Under the pieces are notes generated by a model. It was not told where the DNA came from and made no database searches. It worked only from the letters and a program-made list of their open reading frames with translations. A DNA stretch of 64,000 nt from contig NZ_CP089975.1 in assembly GCF_029581575.1 (NCBI RefSeq), positions 1,984,001 through 2,048,000 of the forward strand, written 5' to 3'. This document shows positions 18,337-27,664 of the stretch, one piece after another. The stretch's first letter is position 1. Each line of letters opens with the position of its first letter. The position numbers were made by a program, and so were the translations under genes. This stretch comes from Moraxella nasibovis. Its GTDB lineage: Bacteria > Pseudomonadota > Gammaproteobacteria > Pseudomonadales > Moraxellaceae.

Positions 18337-18798
18337 ATGACAAGCAATCGTTTTATCATTGCCAGTTTAATATTTGGTATCCTAACAGGCTGTGCATCCG
18401 CCCCAAAATACGAATTGCCTGCCAATGCCCCTGTCGCCACCGTCAAGGCAAACTTAAAGCCAGTCGGCAGTCGTAATTCATCTACCGATGTTGAATTTAA
18501 GATTGACAACATTTTTTATCCAATGTTTTATACATCATCACTAAAACCCAAAGAATTCTCCCCTGTTACAATCCAAGCCAACAAACCCATAACTATTTTA
18601 TATCAAAATCGTTTTGTGAATGAAGTATGCAGAATTCGCATTAACGCAATTCTAGAGCCTAACAAAACTTATACTGTCATAGATAGTATGAGTTTTGGTA
18701 AAGGGCTGTTTAATACAGGTATCTTTGCCAGCAAATATTGCCATTTTGGTATTATGGACGATCAAACTGGAAAATTGATTGGCGAATATCAAAAATAA
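18337..18798 (+). CDS. Putative lipoprotein of unknown function
   Basis: A 153-residue protein with a clear lipoprotein signal: MTSNR, a hydrophobic core and the lipobox LTGC with Cys19. Residues +2 (Ala) and +3 (Ser) suggest outer-membrane sorting by the usual Lol rule. The mature part is about 130 residues of mixed, probably beta-rich sequence with two further cysteines (about residues 88 and 130) that could form a disulfide. No family was recognised. It is bracketed by terminators on both sides, so it is probably a single-gene unit. Confidence 0.75.
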   Translation: MTSNRFIIASLIFGILTGCASAPKYELPANAPVATVKANLKPVGSRNSSTDVEFKIDNIFYPMFYTSSLKPKEFSPVTIQANKPITILYQNRFVNEVCRIRINAILEPNKTYTVIDSMSFGKGLFNTGIFASKYCHFGIMDDQTGKLIGEYQK

Positions 18799-18813
18799 CG
18801 CAGCTTTAAATGT

Positions 18814-18843
18814 AATGGGGATTTTTATAATCCCCATTTTTTA
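18814..18843 (+). terminator. Terminator after the lipoprotein gene
   Basis: A 10-bp stem, AATGGGGATT (18814-18823) with AATCCCCATT (18829-18838), followed by TTTTT. Confidence 0.85.
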
Positions 18844-18940
18844 TGATATATGATTGGCATTGTACCGTCCTGAAAATTATAAATTTTTATCAATAAAATC
18901 AATTATTTACAAAATTTTTAAAAATTTTGTAAATATGCGC

Positions 18941-18969
18941 TTGACATCCTGTCATTCTCCCTATATAAT
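18941..18969 (+). promoter_or_regulatory. Consensus promoter of the tRNA pair
   Basis: TTGACA (18941-18946), a 17-base spacer and TATAAT (18964-18969). The predicted start near 18976 is 12 bases before tRNA-Ala, as expected for a strong stable-RNA promoter. Confidence 0.9.
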
Positions 18970-18987
18970 ACGCCCACCTTAACACAA

Positions 18988-19063
18988 GGGGCTATAGCTC
19001 AGTTGGTAGAGCACTTGCATGGCATGCAAGGGGTCAGCGGTTCGACTCCGCTTAGCTCCACCA
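18988..19063 (+). tRNA. tRNA-Ala(GGC)
   Basis: A 76-nt cloverleaf with acceptor GGGGCTA/TAGCTCC, D-arm GCTC/GAGC, anticodon loop ATGGCAT (anticodon GGC) and T-arm AGCGG-TTCGACT-CCGCT. Discriminator A and an encoded CCA follow. The G3:U70 pair, the main alanine identity element, is present. Confidence 0.97.
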
Positions 19064-19141
19064 AATTTTGTTAAGGCTGAATGTAAGCACCTAGGCATTT
19101 ATCTTACATTCATGAGTTTTAAGTTTAAAACTTTTACTTGC

Positions 19142-19217
19142 GCTCCATTCGTCTAGAGGCCTAGGACACCGCCCTTTCACGGCGGTAACAGGGGTTCGAA
19201 TCCCCTATGGAGTGCCA
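19142..19217 (+). tRNA. tRNA-Glu(TTC)
   Basis: A 76-nt cloverleaf with acceptor GCTCCAT/ATGGAGT, anticodon loop CTTTCAC (anticodon TTC) and T-arm CAGGGG-TTCGAAT-CCCCT. Discriminator G and an encoded CCA follow. Position 1:72 is G-U rather than the usual G-C. It is cotranscribed with tRNA-Ala, 78 bases upstream. Confidence 0.95.
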
Positions 19218-19224
19218 ATATTCC

Positions 19225-19254
19225 AAAAAGCCAGTCATAACGACTGGCTTTTTT
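19225..19254 (+). terminator. Terminator of the tRNA operon
   Basis: A 12-bp stem, AAAAAGCCAGTC with GACTGGCTTTTT, a 5-base loop and a T6 run. The remaining 99 bases to the pcaD stop hold no gene. Confidence 0.92.
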
Positions 19255-19353
19255 ATTGAATTAATTGGCTGATATCAAGTAAGCCTGATATCAGTCAATT
19301 CCTAAATCGCTTTGTCAAGTAGCCACTACTACCAATTAACAAAGCCAGACAAA

Positions 19354-20130
19354 TTACTTTAACCAAGTCAAAATCAACTCGCAGAACCGATTGCTTTGCT
19401 CCACATTAGCAATGTGCGAGGCGTTAATGGTGGCAAGGCTGGCATTTGGGGCATTTGCCACGATAAATTCGCCATCGGTAACGGTGGTCACAGGGTCATT
19501 TTCGCCTGCGATGACCAGCATGGAAACTTGGGCGTTTTTTAGCTCATCACGCAAATCCGCCACCGCCAAGGCTTCACAGCAGTTGGCATAGCCGTCTTTA
19601 TCACCCTTAGCCAAGTCATCGCTTAATTTTTTGACCGCATCAGGATGTTTAGCGATAAATTCATCAGTAAACCAACGGCTCGGAGCAGTATTGGCAATCG
19701 CTTGCAAACCATTTTCTCGCACGCTATTTGCCCTATCTTGCCAAGCTTCTTTATTGCCGATTTTGGCAGCGGTGTTAGAGACGATGATTTTGTTAAATTT
19801 GTGCGGAGCGTGAATAGCAAGCCAAATGCCTGTTAAGCCACCCATAGAAATCCCACAAAAATTCGCCTTTTCAACCCCCAAAAAATCCAGCAGAGCCACC
19901 ACATCGCCACCTAACTCATCAATGGTGTAGGCGTGATTTGGGGTGGAGCTTTGACCATGTCCACGGGTGTCATAGCAGATGATAAAAAAATCATCTTTTA
20001 AAGCGTCAATCTGGGCTTGCCACATCGTATAATTTGTTCCCAAAGAATTGGAGAAAATCAGTGCAGGCTTGGACTTTTCGCCAAAAGTTTGGTAATTTAA
20101 GCTGACATCTTTATTTTGAAAAATTGGCAT
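19354..20130 (-). CDS. pcaD: 3-oxoadipate enol-lactonase
   Basis: A 258-residue alpha/beta hydrolase that opens beta-ketoadipate enol-lactone to beta-ketoadipate, the step shared by the catechol and protocatechuate branches. The nucleophile elbow is GISMGG with Ser95, the acid is in GENDPV, and the base is in NASHIANVEQ. The ATG at 20130 has AAGGGGG before it and begins just after the pcaF stop at 20141, so it is the last gene of the catabolic run. Whether it should be called pcaD or catD depends on ancestry, which cannot be settled here. Confidence 0.93.
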   Translation of the reverse strand: MPIFQNKDVSLNYQTFGEKSKPALIFSNSLGTNYTMWQAQIDALKDDFFIICYDTRGHGQSSTPNHAYTIDELGGDVVALLDFLGVEKANFCGISMGGLTGIWLAIHAPHKFNKIIVSNTAAKIGNKEAWQDRANSVRENGLQAIANTAPSRWFTDEFIAKHPDAVKKLSDDLAKGDKDGYANCCEALAVADLRDELKNAQVSMLVIAGENDPVTTVTDGEFIVANAPNASLATINASHIANVEQSNRFCELILTWLK

Positions 20131-20140
20131 AATACCCCCT

Positions 20141-21343
20141 TTAAACTCTCTCAATAATCAAGGCAATGCCTTGCCCCACCCCAATACACATACTACATAG
20201 GGCGTATTTTCCGTCTGTTTTTTCAAGCTGATTGAGAGCGGTTGTTACCAATCTTGCCCCAGACGCACCGAGCGGATGTCCAATGGCAATCGCACCGCCA
20301 TTAGGGTTAACACGCGCGTCATCATCGGCAAGTCCCAAATCACGGGTACAAGCAAGTGCCTGAGCCGAAAACGCTTCATTAAGCTCAATGACATCCATTT
20401 GTTCTAGGGTCAAGCCTGTTTGGGCAAGGAGTTTTTTAATCGCAGGAGCAGGGGCAAAGCCCATAATGCGTGGCTCAATGCCCACCGTGGTGCTGGCGAT
20501 GATTTTGGCTCGTGGTGTAAGCCCAAACTTTGCCACCGCCTCATCAGAGGCAATCAGCACCGCACTTGCTCCGTCATTGATGCCTGAGGCATTGCCAGCC
20601 GTTACCGTACCGTCTGCTTTGACGACTGGTTTTAGCCTTGCCAACACTTCAAGGCTGGTTTCTCGTGGATGTTCGTCTTTATTTACAATAATCGGTTCGC
20701 CTTTTTTTGGCACAATCGTAACAGGGACGATTTCTTTGTCAAAAAAGCCATTGTCTTGGGCGATTTTGGTTAAAGTTTGGCTACGCAAGGCGAATTTGTC
20801 TTGGTCGGTGCGAGAGATGTTAAATTGCTCGGCGACATTTTCCGCCGTCTGCGGCATGGTGTCCACGCCGTGCAGTTCTTTTAATTTGGGGTTGATAAAC
20901 CGCCAGCCCATCGTAGTATCCTCGATTTTTTGGGTGCGGTCATAGGCATTTTCAGCTTTACCCATCACAAAAGGAGCTCGACTCATGCTCTCGACACCAC
21001 CTGCGATGATGAGGTTTGCCTCGCCTGATTTAATCGCACGGCTTGCCATCGCCACTGCATCCAATGACGAACCACACAAGCGGTTAATGGTGGTGGCTGG
21101 CACTTGTACAGGTAAGCCCGCCAAAAGTGCCGACATCCGTCCGACATTGCGGTTGTCCTCGCCTGCTTGGTTGGCACAGCCAAAAATCACATCGTCAATT
21201 TGAGCAAAATCCACCGCTGTGTTGCGTTCCATTAACGCCTTTAATACCACCGCTCCCAAATCGTCCGCTCGCACGCTTGCCAAAGCTCCGCCATAACGCC
21301 CAAAAGGGGTGCGAATAGCGTCAATGATGTATGCGTTTTTCAT
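20141..21343 (-). CDS. pcaF: 3-oxoadipyl-CoA thiolase
   Basis: A 400-residue thiolase that cleaves beta-ketoadipyl-CoA to succinyl-CoA and acetyl-CoA, the final step of the pathway. The acylated Cys90 lies in NRLCGSSLDAV, the histidine in GHPLGASGAR, and the second cysteine in CSMCIGVGQG near the C-terminus. Pathway position, between the CoA-transferase and the enol-lactonase genes, separates it from a general acetoacetyl-CoA thiolase. AAGGA lies before the ATG. A repeat-containing gap of 148 bases separates it from pcaJ. Confidence 0.94.
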   Translation of the reverse strand: MKNAYIIDAIRTPFGRYGGALASVRADDLGAVVLKALMERNTAVDFAQIDDVIFGCANQAGEDNRNVGRMSALLAGLPVQVPATTINRLCGSSLDAVAMASRAIKSGEANLIIAGGVESMSRAPFVMGKAENAYDRTQKIEDTTMGWRFINPKLKELHGVDTMPQTAENVAEQFNISRTDQDKFALRSQTLTKIAQDNGFFDKEIVPVTIVPKKGEPIIVNKDEHPRETSLEVLARLKPVVKADGTVTAGNASGINDGASAVLIASDEAVAKFGLTPRAKIIASTTVGIEPRIMGFAPAPAIKKLLAQTGLTLEQMDVIELNEAFSAQALACTRDLGLADDDARVNPNGGAIAIGHPLGASGARLVTTALNQLEKTDGKYALCSMCIGVGQGIALIIERV

Positions 21344-21390
21344 AAGTTATTCCTTAATATAATCAATTCATTTCAAAATTGCCTAAAAAC

Positions 21391-21471
21391 TGTTCGCCCT
21401 GAGTTTATCGAAGGGTAACGGTTTTTCCTTCATGGCTCGACAAGCTCACTTTGAGCGAAAAACTTAGTTTT
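21391..21471. repeat. Dispersed intergenic repeat, copy A
   Basis: It fills most of the pcaJ-pcaF gap. It is an imperfect inverted repeat (TTCGCCCTGAG...TCGA against TCGACAAGCTCA...GAGCGAA). It shares CAAGCTCACTTTGAG and ACGGTTTTTC in the same order with a second copy at 61571-61650. It resembles REP-like elements; no transposase is near. Confidence 0.6.
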
Positions 21472-21491
21472 AAGCTGAATTTACGACTTGT

Positions 21492-22142
21492 TTAAACTGT
21501 GGCATCAATCAAGCTTGCCCCTGTCAGACTTTGCAATTCGTCAAAACTCAATCCGTCAATTTTTTCAATCACTTTTAAACCTTCTGGCGTAACATCAATC
21601 ACGCACAAATCGGTATAAATTCTGTCCACGCAGTTTTTGCCTGTAACTGGATAAGTTAAGTTTTTGACGATTTTGGGTTCGCCTTTTTTGGTGGTGTGTT
21701 CGGTGGCAACAAAAACTTTTTTTGCCCCCACCGCCAAATCCATCGCCCCGCCCACCGCAGGAATGGCGTCAGGTTCGCCTGTGTGCCAGTTGGCAAGGTC
21801 GCCATCTGCATCCACCTGAAACGCCCCAAGTACACAAATATCAAGGTGTCCGCCACGCATCATCGTAAAGCTGTCGCCGTGATGAAAAAACGAACCGCCC
21901 GTAAGCATTGTCACAAATTCTTTGCCTGCATTGATAAGCTCTGGGTCTTCTTGCCCTTTGGGTGGAGCTTTACCAAAGGCTAAGAGTCCATTTTCAGAAT
22001 GCAAAAAAATCTCTTTGTCTTTGGGTAAGTAGTTGGCGATTTTGGTCGGCAAACCAATCCCCAAATTGACATAAGCCCCTTCATCAATGTCTTTGGCGAT
22101 ACGCTCGGCGATTTGGTCTCGGCTTAGTTTTTGATAAGTCAT
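21492..22142 (-). CDS. pcaJ: 3-oxoadipate CoA-transferase, beta subunit
   Basis: A 216-residue subunit of the succinyl-CoA:3-oxoadipate CoA-transferase, which activates beta-ketoadipate. The catalytic glutamate is Glu50 in HSENGLLAFG. GGAMDLAVGAKKVFVATEHT and VIDVTPEGL follow as in the family. The start at 22142 has AAGGGGATAGCA upstream. The partner subunit gene pcaI ends 32 bases before. Naming as pcaJ rather than catJ is by convention only. Confidence 0.93.
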   Translation of the reverse strand: MTYQKLSRDQIAERIAKDIDEGAYVNLGIGLPTKIANYLPKDKEIFLHSENGLLAFGKAPPKGQEDPELINAGKEFVTMLTGGSFFHHGDSFTMMRGGHLDICVLGAFQVDADGDLANWHTGEPDAIPAVGGAMDLAVGAKKVFVATEHTTKKGEPKIVKNLTYPVTGKNCVDRIYTDLCVIDVTPEGLKVIEKIDGLSFDELQSLTGASLIDATV

Positions 22143-22174
22143 TGCTATCCCCTTATTTACTCTTTTTATCTTGC

Positions 22175-22864
22175 TCATTCATCTTTCATGGCGTGCGTGA
22201 CGGATTTAAGCTCCACCACATGTTGCACAAAAATGCCCGGTGTGACGATGTGTTCAGGGTCAAGCTCGCCCAGCGCCACCACTTCGCCCACCTGAGCGAT
22301 GGTAACATCGGCCGCCATTGCCATAATCGGACCAAAGTTACGAGCGGATTTGTTGTACACCAGATTGCCCCAGCGGTCACCTTTGTGGGCTTTGATAAGG
22401 GCAAAATCGGCTTTGATTGGGTATTCAAGCACATAATCTTTGCCGTCAATGTGGCGAGTTTCTTTACCTTCGGCAAGTAGCGTACCAAAACCTGTCGGCG
22501 TGTAAATCGCCCCAAGTCCCATGCCCGATGCCTGAATACGACACGCCAAGTTGCCCTGTGGCACGACTTCAAGCTCGATTTTGCCCGCACGATACAGCTC
22601 GTCAAAGACATAAGAGTCGGCCTGGCGTGGGAATGAGCAGATGATTTTTTTCACCGCCCCTGTTTTGAGCAGGCGTGCCAAGCCATAATCGCCATTGCCT
22701 GCGTTGTTGCTGACAATGGTTAAATTTTTGACATTGCAATCGATGAGGGCGTCAATGAGTTCAGCAGGCTGACCTGCTGGCCCAAAACCGCCAATTAAAA
22801 TCGTTGCACCATCTTTAATTTGGCTCATCACTTGGGTAAGTGATTGGCTGGATTTATCAATCAT
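22175..22864 (-). CDS. pcaI: 3-oxoadipate CoA-transferase, alpha subunit
   Basis: A 229-residue alpha subunit. The CoA-binding glycine loop is LIGGFGPAGQPAELIDAL, and the family segment LTIVSNNAGNGDYGL follows. It forms the active transferase with the product of pcaJ. GGAG precedes the ATG, and the gene begins nine bases after benE ends, so benE and pcaIJ are on one message. Confidence 0.94.
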   Translation of the reverse strand: MIDKSSQSLTQVMSQIKDGATILIGGFGPAGQPAELIDALIDCNVKNLTIVSNNAGNGDYGLARLLKTGAVKKIICSFPRQADSYVFDELYRAGKIELEVVPQGNLACRIQASGMGLGAIYTPTGFGTLLAEGKETRHIDGKDYVLEYPIKADFALIKAHKGDRWGNLVYNKSARNFGPIMAMAADVTIAQVGEVVALGELDPEHIVTPGIFVQHVVELKSVTHAMKDE

Positions 22865-22873
22865 TGTTTACTC

Positions 22874-24079
22874 CTATTTTGTTTTTTTCATGAGTTTTTG
22901 GTGTTTTGGCTTATAAAAATAAAAACCAATCATGCCAAATACAATGCCCCAAAACACCGAACTTAGTCCAAACAAGCTCATGCCTGAGGCTGTTACCAAA
23001 AAGGTGATTAACGCAGGCTCTTTTTGTTCGCTGTGTTGCATGGCAATGCCAAGATTGGTCAATAATGCCCCAAGCAATGCCAAACCTGCCAGCATGGCGA
23101 TTAAACTTTTGGGAAGCATGGCAAACAAGCCCACCAAAGAACCTGCAAACACCGCCCCCACCAGATAAAACACGCCATTAAACACACCGCCGATATAGCG
23201 TTTGTCAGGGTTTTCGTGGCAATCTTTACCCATGCACAAAGCCGATGTTACCGCCGCCAGCACAATGCTAATCCCCCCAAACACCGCCACAGCGAGCGAC
23301 AATAGGCTTGCACTATTGATGATGGGCTGGCTGGATACTTGATAATTATTGAGCTTAATAAGCGCCATTCCGGGTAAAAATTGCCCTGTTAAATTTAAAA
23401 TCACCAACGGCAATGCCAAATTAAACACTGCCTGCCACGAGAATTCTGGGGCGATAAATAGGGGCTTGGCAATACTAATCGCAAACGGTCCTTTGGTTTG
23501 GATTAAGCCTGAAAAAAATGCCACCAAAAGCCCTGTCAATAGCACCCACACAATGGCATAACGAGGGGCAAAGCGTTTGGCGATGAGATATACCACCAGC
23601 ATACTACACGCCAGCACAGGCTCTGCCCCAAAGGCGTTAAATGCCCCCAGTCCAAAACCAAACAAAATCCCTGCCATCATACCACCTGCAATGCCCTGCG
23701 GAATGCAATGCAATACCTTATCAAAATAACCACTCATGCCAATCATGAGCGTTATCAGCCCTGCGATGAGATACGCCCCCACCGCCTCGCCCAGACTCAA
23801 ACTGGGAAATAGACTGACCAAAAGTGCCGTTCCGGGGATTGACCAAGCAAGTAAAATCGGCACTTTGTAGCGTAAGGACAGCACGATACTGCCAATCGCC
23901 GAACCAATAGACACCGCCCAAATCCACGAGGTCATCATCTCGGTGCCAATGCCTGCACTTTCGGCAACCTGAAAAAAAATCACCAAAGGTCCTGCGTAAG
24001 AAATCGTTACCGCAAGCAAACCCGCCACCATTGCCGACAAAGAAAAATCTTGCTTAAAATCCCTAAATACGCTCATCAT
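22874..24079 (-). CDS. benE: Benzoate:H+ symporter BenE
   Basis: A 401-residue inner-membrane transporter of the BenE family with about twelve hydrophobic segments. Typical blocks are TISYAGPLVIFFQ near the start and CIPQGIAGGMMAGILFGFG in the middle. BenE brings benzoate into the cell with protons. AAGGAG lies five bases before ATG 24079, and a second ATG follows immediately. It lies between benD and pcaI in the catabolic run. The AAHS transporter at 33494 may be a second benzoate or muconate importer. Confidence 0.92.
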   Translation of the reverse strand: MMSVFRDFKQDFSLSAMVAGLLAVTISYAGPLVIFFQVAESAGIGTEMMTSWIWAVSIGSAIGSIVLSLRYKVPILLAWSIPGTALLVSLFPSLSLGEAVGAYLIAGLITLMIGMSGYFDKVLHCIPQGIAGGMMAGILFGFGLGAFNAFGAEPVLACSMLVVYLIAKRFAPRYAIVWVLLTGLLVAFFSGLIQTKGPFAISIAKPLFIAPEFSWQAVFNLALPLVILNLTGQFLPGMALIKLNNYQVSSQPIINSASLLSLAVAVFGGISIVLAAVTSALCMGKDCHENPDKRYIGGVFNGVFYLVGAVFAGSLVGLFAMLPKSLIAMLAGLALLGALLTNLGIAMQHSEQKEPALITFLVTASGMSLFGLSSVFWGIVFGMIGFYFYKPKHQKLMKKTK

Positions 24080-24140
24080 CTGCTCTCCTTGTCAGCACCT
24101 TTGGCAAAGTTATTTTTTGCCAAAAGTTATCCCTGCAAAA

Positions 24141-24941
24141 TTATCCTTGGTCGCCACCGCCCACAGGCACCACCGTGCCTGTCATGTAGGACGACTCATC
24201 AGACGCCAAAAACAAAATCGCATTAACCTGCTCGTCGATCGTGCCATAACGCCCCAAAAAGGTGCGGTCAATGGTTTGTTCAACCACCTCTTGCATCCAA
24301 ATTTTTTCGTTCTCGCTTTGGGGATTGGTGTTTCTTGGGATTTTGCGTGGTGGAGCGTCTGTACCGCCTGTTGCTACCGCATTGACACGAATGCCGTCTT
24401 TGGCGTGTTCAAATGCCAAACTTGCGGTCAAAGCATTGACCCCGCCTTTGGCAGCTGAATACGGCACACGGTGAATGCCGCGAGTGGCGATGGATGAGAC
24501 ATTGACGATCACACCCCTTTGTTGGGCAATCATCTGGGGCAACACCGCATGACAGCACCACAAGGTAGGAAACAGCGAGCGGTTGATTTCTTTGATGATT
24601 TCTTGTTCGGCAAATTCCTCAAAGGGCTTCATCCAAATCGCCCCACCGACATTGTTAATCAGCACATCAATGCGACCAAATTTTTCAAGGGTTTGCTTGG
24701 CGACTTCTTGGGCTCCTGCATGCTGTTCCAAATCGGCTTTGACGATGAGATGATTGCCCTTTTTGCCAGTTTTTTGTAATTTGGCAATCTCATCGGCGGT
24801 TTCTTGCACAAAATCCGAAAAATCCACCAGCACCACATTTGCCCCCTCTTTGGCGACTTGCAAAGCCACGCCACGCCCAATACCCTGAGCGGCGCCTGTC
24901 ACAATCACCACCTTATCGTTAAAACGCTTGGTTCTCGACAT
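24141..24941 (-). CDS. benD: Benzoate diol dehydrogenase
   Basis: A 266-residue short-chain dehydrogenase that converts the benzoate cis-diol to catechol and CO2 with NAD+. The cofactor motif GAAQGIGRG lies at about residues 16-24, NNVGG in the middle, and the catalytic YSAAKGG near 160. The segment APPRKIPRN is typical of BenD. It is detached from benABC by the amidohydrolase and MFS genes, unlike the compact benABCD of Acinetobacter. Confidence 0.94.
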   Translation of the reverse strand: MSRTKRFNDKVVIVTGAAQGIGRGVALQVAKEGANVVLVDFSDFVQETADEIAKLQKTGKKGNHLIVKADLEQHAGAQEVAKQTLEKFGRIDVLINNVGGAIWMKPFEEFAEQEIIKEINRSLFPTLWCCHAVLPQMIAQQRGVIVNVSSIATRGIHRVPYSAAKGGVNALTASLAFEHAKDGIRVNAVATGGTDAPPRKIPRNTNPQSENEKIWMQEVVEQTIDRTFLGRYGTIDEQVNAILFLASDESSYMTGTVVPVGGGDQG

Positions 24942-25020
24942 GATTACTCCTGTTATACTTCATGTTGTCGTGCTTTGATTTAAAATAGAAGGGTCTTTTA
25001 AATCCCTACCAGTAGCGGCG

Positions 25021-26415
25021 TTAAGCCGATTGCGCAGTCTTTTTAGGAATCATTACAAGTACTGCCAATGTTGCTAGTACACCAAAAGCCACCATCGTCA
25101 AGAGGGCATATTGACCTGCTAAATGCACGCCAGCATCCTTAAAGGCGCTAAAAATAGTCGCTCCTGTGGCGATGCCAAAGGACGCACCCAAAGCACTTGC
25201 CATTTTAAACACACCTGCCGCCACGCCTGCTTTATCAAGAGGTACATTGACCATCGCACAGTCCGCTGCAGGGGTAGAATAACAACCCAAACCAAAGCCA
25301 AACACCGCAAAAGACACAATGACCCACCACATATACACTTCGTGCGACACAAAGGTCATGGACAGCCCCAATGCTCCAACCGCCGTGATTGCCGTGCCGA
25401 GCCACATTGGGGTTTTGTAGCCGAATTTTTGTAGCAGTTTTTCGCTCACACGAATCATAATCATGACCATGACGACATAGCCCAAAGATTTGACCCCTGC
25501 TTGAAATGCAGTCAAGCCATGTCCTTTTTGCAAATAGGTATTGATAATAATAATCGTGCCTGCCATGCAATTTAATAAGAAGTTGGACAAACACGCCCCG
25601 CTATAACCACGACTGTTGAACAGCGAAAAATCCAAAAATGCCTGATGTTTTTTCTTGATTTCGGTGCGAAAAAACACAATGCCCATAATGACCGCCCCAG
25701 CGAGCATGGTTAGCGTAAAACCATTCGTAAACCCAAGTCTAAACCCTTTGGTGATGAGCAAATTTAAACACAAAAGCCCAATCACACAGCTAAACAGCCC
25801 CACATAGTCATAACGAGTGGTAGAAGCCTCGTGCGATTTGCTCTCTGGCGTGCCCTTGATGAGAAGCATGCCGACCACCGAAATGGCGATTGACAGCAAG
25901 AAAATGCTTTTCCAGCCCATGCTCGTGGCGATTGCCCCACCGACAAAAGACGAAAGCCCTGAACCACCGAACGAGCCAATCGACCAAAAGCTAAACGCCC
26001 TTTGTCGTTTGGCTCCGTGATAATAATTTTTGATGATGGACAAAGTCGCTGGCATGATACAGGCGGACGACAGACCTTGCAGCACTCGCCCAAGCCCAAA
26101 GGTGAAAGGATTGGTGCTAAAATACAGCACCAAACAGGCGATGATGTTTAGAGTAAAGCCCACATAAGTCAAACGCACTCGCCCAAATTTATCCGCCAAT
26201 CCGCCCATTAAAATGATAAAACAGCCAGAAAACAGCGAGCCTAAGCTAATCACCGCATTGAGTGAGGTATCTGACATGCCCAAATCTTTTTGAATGGACG
26301 GCACGACATTAAACATCGACTGATAAAACAGCCAAAAGGTCAAAACCCCTAGCACCATGCCGATGAGCAGTTTGTCGTTGCCACGAAACTCATTTTGTGT
26401 TTGTATTGTTGTCAT
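25021..26415 (-). CDS. MFS transporter, DHA2-like 14-segment type
   Basis: A 464-residue transporter with about fourteen hydrophobic segments and the loop motif GGLADKFGRVRLTYVG. General features match the DHA2 (EmrB/SmvA) group, often drug exporters, but its place between the amidohydrolase and benD suggests a role in uptake or release of an aromatic compound such as hippurate. That is inference from position. AAAGG precedes the ATG, and only 19 bases separate it from the amidohydrolase gene. Confidence 0.85.
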   Translation of the reverse strand: MTTIQTQNEFRGNDKLLIGMVLGVLTFWLFYQSMFNVVPSIQKDLGMSDTSLNAVISLGSLFSGCFIILMGGLADKFGRVRLTYVGFTLNIIACLVLYFSTNPFTFGLGRVLQGLSSACIMPATLSIIKNYYHGAKRQRAFSFWSIGSFGGSGLSSFVGGAIATSMGWKSIFLLSIAISVVGMLLIKGTPESKSHEASTTRYDYVGLFSCVIGLLCLNLLITKGFRLGFTNGFTLTMLAGAVIMGIVFFRTEIKKKHQAFLDFSLFNSRGYSGACLSNFLLNCMAGTIIIINTYLQKGHGLTAFQAGVKSLGYVVMVMIMIRVSEKLLQKFGYKTPMWLGTAITAVGALGLSMTFVSHEVYMWWVIVSFAVFGFGLGCYSTPAADCAMVNVPLDKAGVAAGVFKMASALGASFGIATGATIFSAFKDAGVHLAGQYALLTMVAFGVLATLAVLVMIPKKTAQSA

Positions 26416-26434
26416 AAAAAATCCTTTTTTTAAA

Positions 26435-27631
26435 TCACTTCAAATAGTTTTCCACAAGACCACAAAAGTACGCTCCAGCCGTAGCGATAATCTCATCATT
26501 AAAATCGTATTCTGGGTGATGTACCATGCACGCCAAATCACCGCCCCCATTGCCGACAAAACAGTAATTGCCGTTGGGGTTAGCTTCTAGCATAAAGGCA
26601 AAATCCTCACTTCCCATGAGCGGAGCAATGCCTGTATGAACTTTGTCCTCGCCCACCAAATTTTGGGCGACTTTGATGGCAAATTCGGTCGCATCACTGC
26701 CATTGACGGTGGGCGGACAGCCGTTGATGTGCTCAACTTCGGCACTCGCCCCAAAACTTTTGGCTTGAAATTCCACCACTTCTGTAATGCGAGATAGCAC
26801 CTTTTTGCGGACTTCGGCATTTAGGGTGCGAACGCTTAATTTTAACAGGGCAGAATCATTGACGACATTGGGGACATTGCCAGAGGTGAGTTGCCCTACC
26901 GTAATCACCGCTTGCTCAAGCGGACTGACATTGCGAGAGACAATACTTTGGAGGGCAATGGCGATATGACACGCCACCAAAGTCGCATCAATGCCGTATT
27001 CAGGCATCGCTCCATGACTGCCCACGCCTTTGACATGCACATGCAAAGTGTCGGAGGACGCCATGACCGCCCCAGTTTTAAAATAAAACTCGCCTGTCGC
27101 TAGGCGTGGCATGTTGTGCATGGCAAAAATCACATCGCAAGGAAATTTGTCAAACAAGCCATCTTCGAGCATGACACGACCGCCATAAAGCAGCTCTTCG
27201 GCAGGCTGAAAAATCAAATGCACTGTGCCGTTAAAGTTACGAGTTTTGGCAAGTTGTTTGGCACAAGCAAGCAAAATGGTGCTATGCCCGTCATGCCCAC
27301 AGCCATGAAATTTGCCTGCGACTTGGCTGGCATAAGGTTTACCCGTCTTTTCCACAATGGGCAAAGCATCCATATCGGCACGCAGTCCGATGGCTTTATC
27401 GCTGTTGCCGTTTTTTAAGGTGGCGACAATGCCTGTTTTGGCAAGCCCACGATGAACGGTATAGCCCCATTCAGTCAGGTACTTGCCGATGAGATTACTG
27501 GTTTCAACCTCTTCAAAACCCAGCTCAGGATTTTGGTGAATGGTTTGGCGAATGCTCGCAAAAAACGCTTGCTCACTCGTCAAATCGCTCAAATGCTGCG
27601 GGTTTATGGCAATGGTATTGGACAGGGACAT
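26435..27631 (-). CDS. M20-family amidohydrolase, candidate hippurate hydrolase
   Basis: A 398-residue metallopeptidase-fold amidohydrolase of the M20D group (hippurate hydrolase, IAA-amino acid hydrolase). Metal-site blocks are LRADMDALP, HGCGHDGHS, FQPAEE and GSEDFAFML, all intact. The start at 27631 has a perfect AAGGAG. Hippurate hydrolase splits benzoylglycine to benzoate and glycine. Lying between benC and benD, this enzyme would feed benzoate to the neighbouring genes. The substrate is inferred from context; the M20D family also includes enzymes acting on other N-acyl amino acids. Confidence 0.85.
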   Translation of the reverse strand: MSLSNTIAINPQHLSDLTSEQAFFASIRQTIHQNPELGFEEVETSNLIGKYLTEWGYTVHRGLAKTGIVATLKNGNSDKAIGLRADMDALPIVEKTGKPYASQVAGKFHGCGHDGHSTILLACAKQLAKTRNFNGTVHLIFQPAEELLYGGRVMLEDGLFDKFPCDVIFAMHNMPRLATGEFYFKTGAVMASSDTLHVHVKGVGSHGAMPEYGIDATLVACHIAIALQSIVSRNVSPLEQAVITVGQLTSGNVPNVVNDSALLKLSVRTLNAEVRKKVLSRITEVVEFQAKSFGASAEVEHINGCPPTVNGSDATEFAIKVAQNLVGEDKVHTGIAPLMGSEDFAFMLEANPNGNYCFVGNGGGDLACMVHHPEYDFNDEIIATAGAYFCGLVENYLK

Positions 27632-27664
27632 ATTTGCTCCTTTTGATAGATGATGACAAATTTC

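Noticed and set aside
18988-19254. tRNA-linked integration site
   Set aside because: No integrase, no repeated tRNA end and no foreign genes were found downstream; a normal terminator follows.
22874-24079. Xanthine/uracil permease for the benE frame
   Set aside because: The TISYAGPLVIFFQ and CIPQGIAGGMMAG blocks and the ben/pca context fit BenE better.
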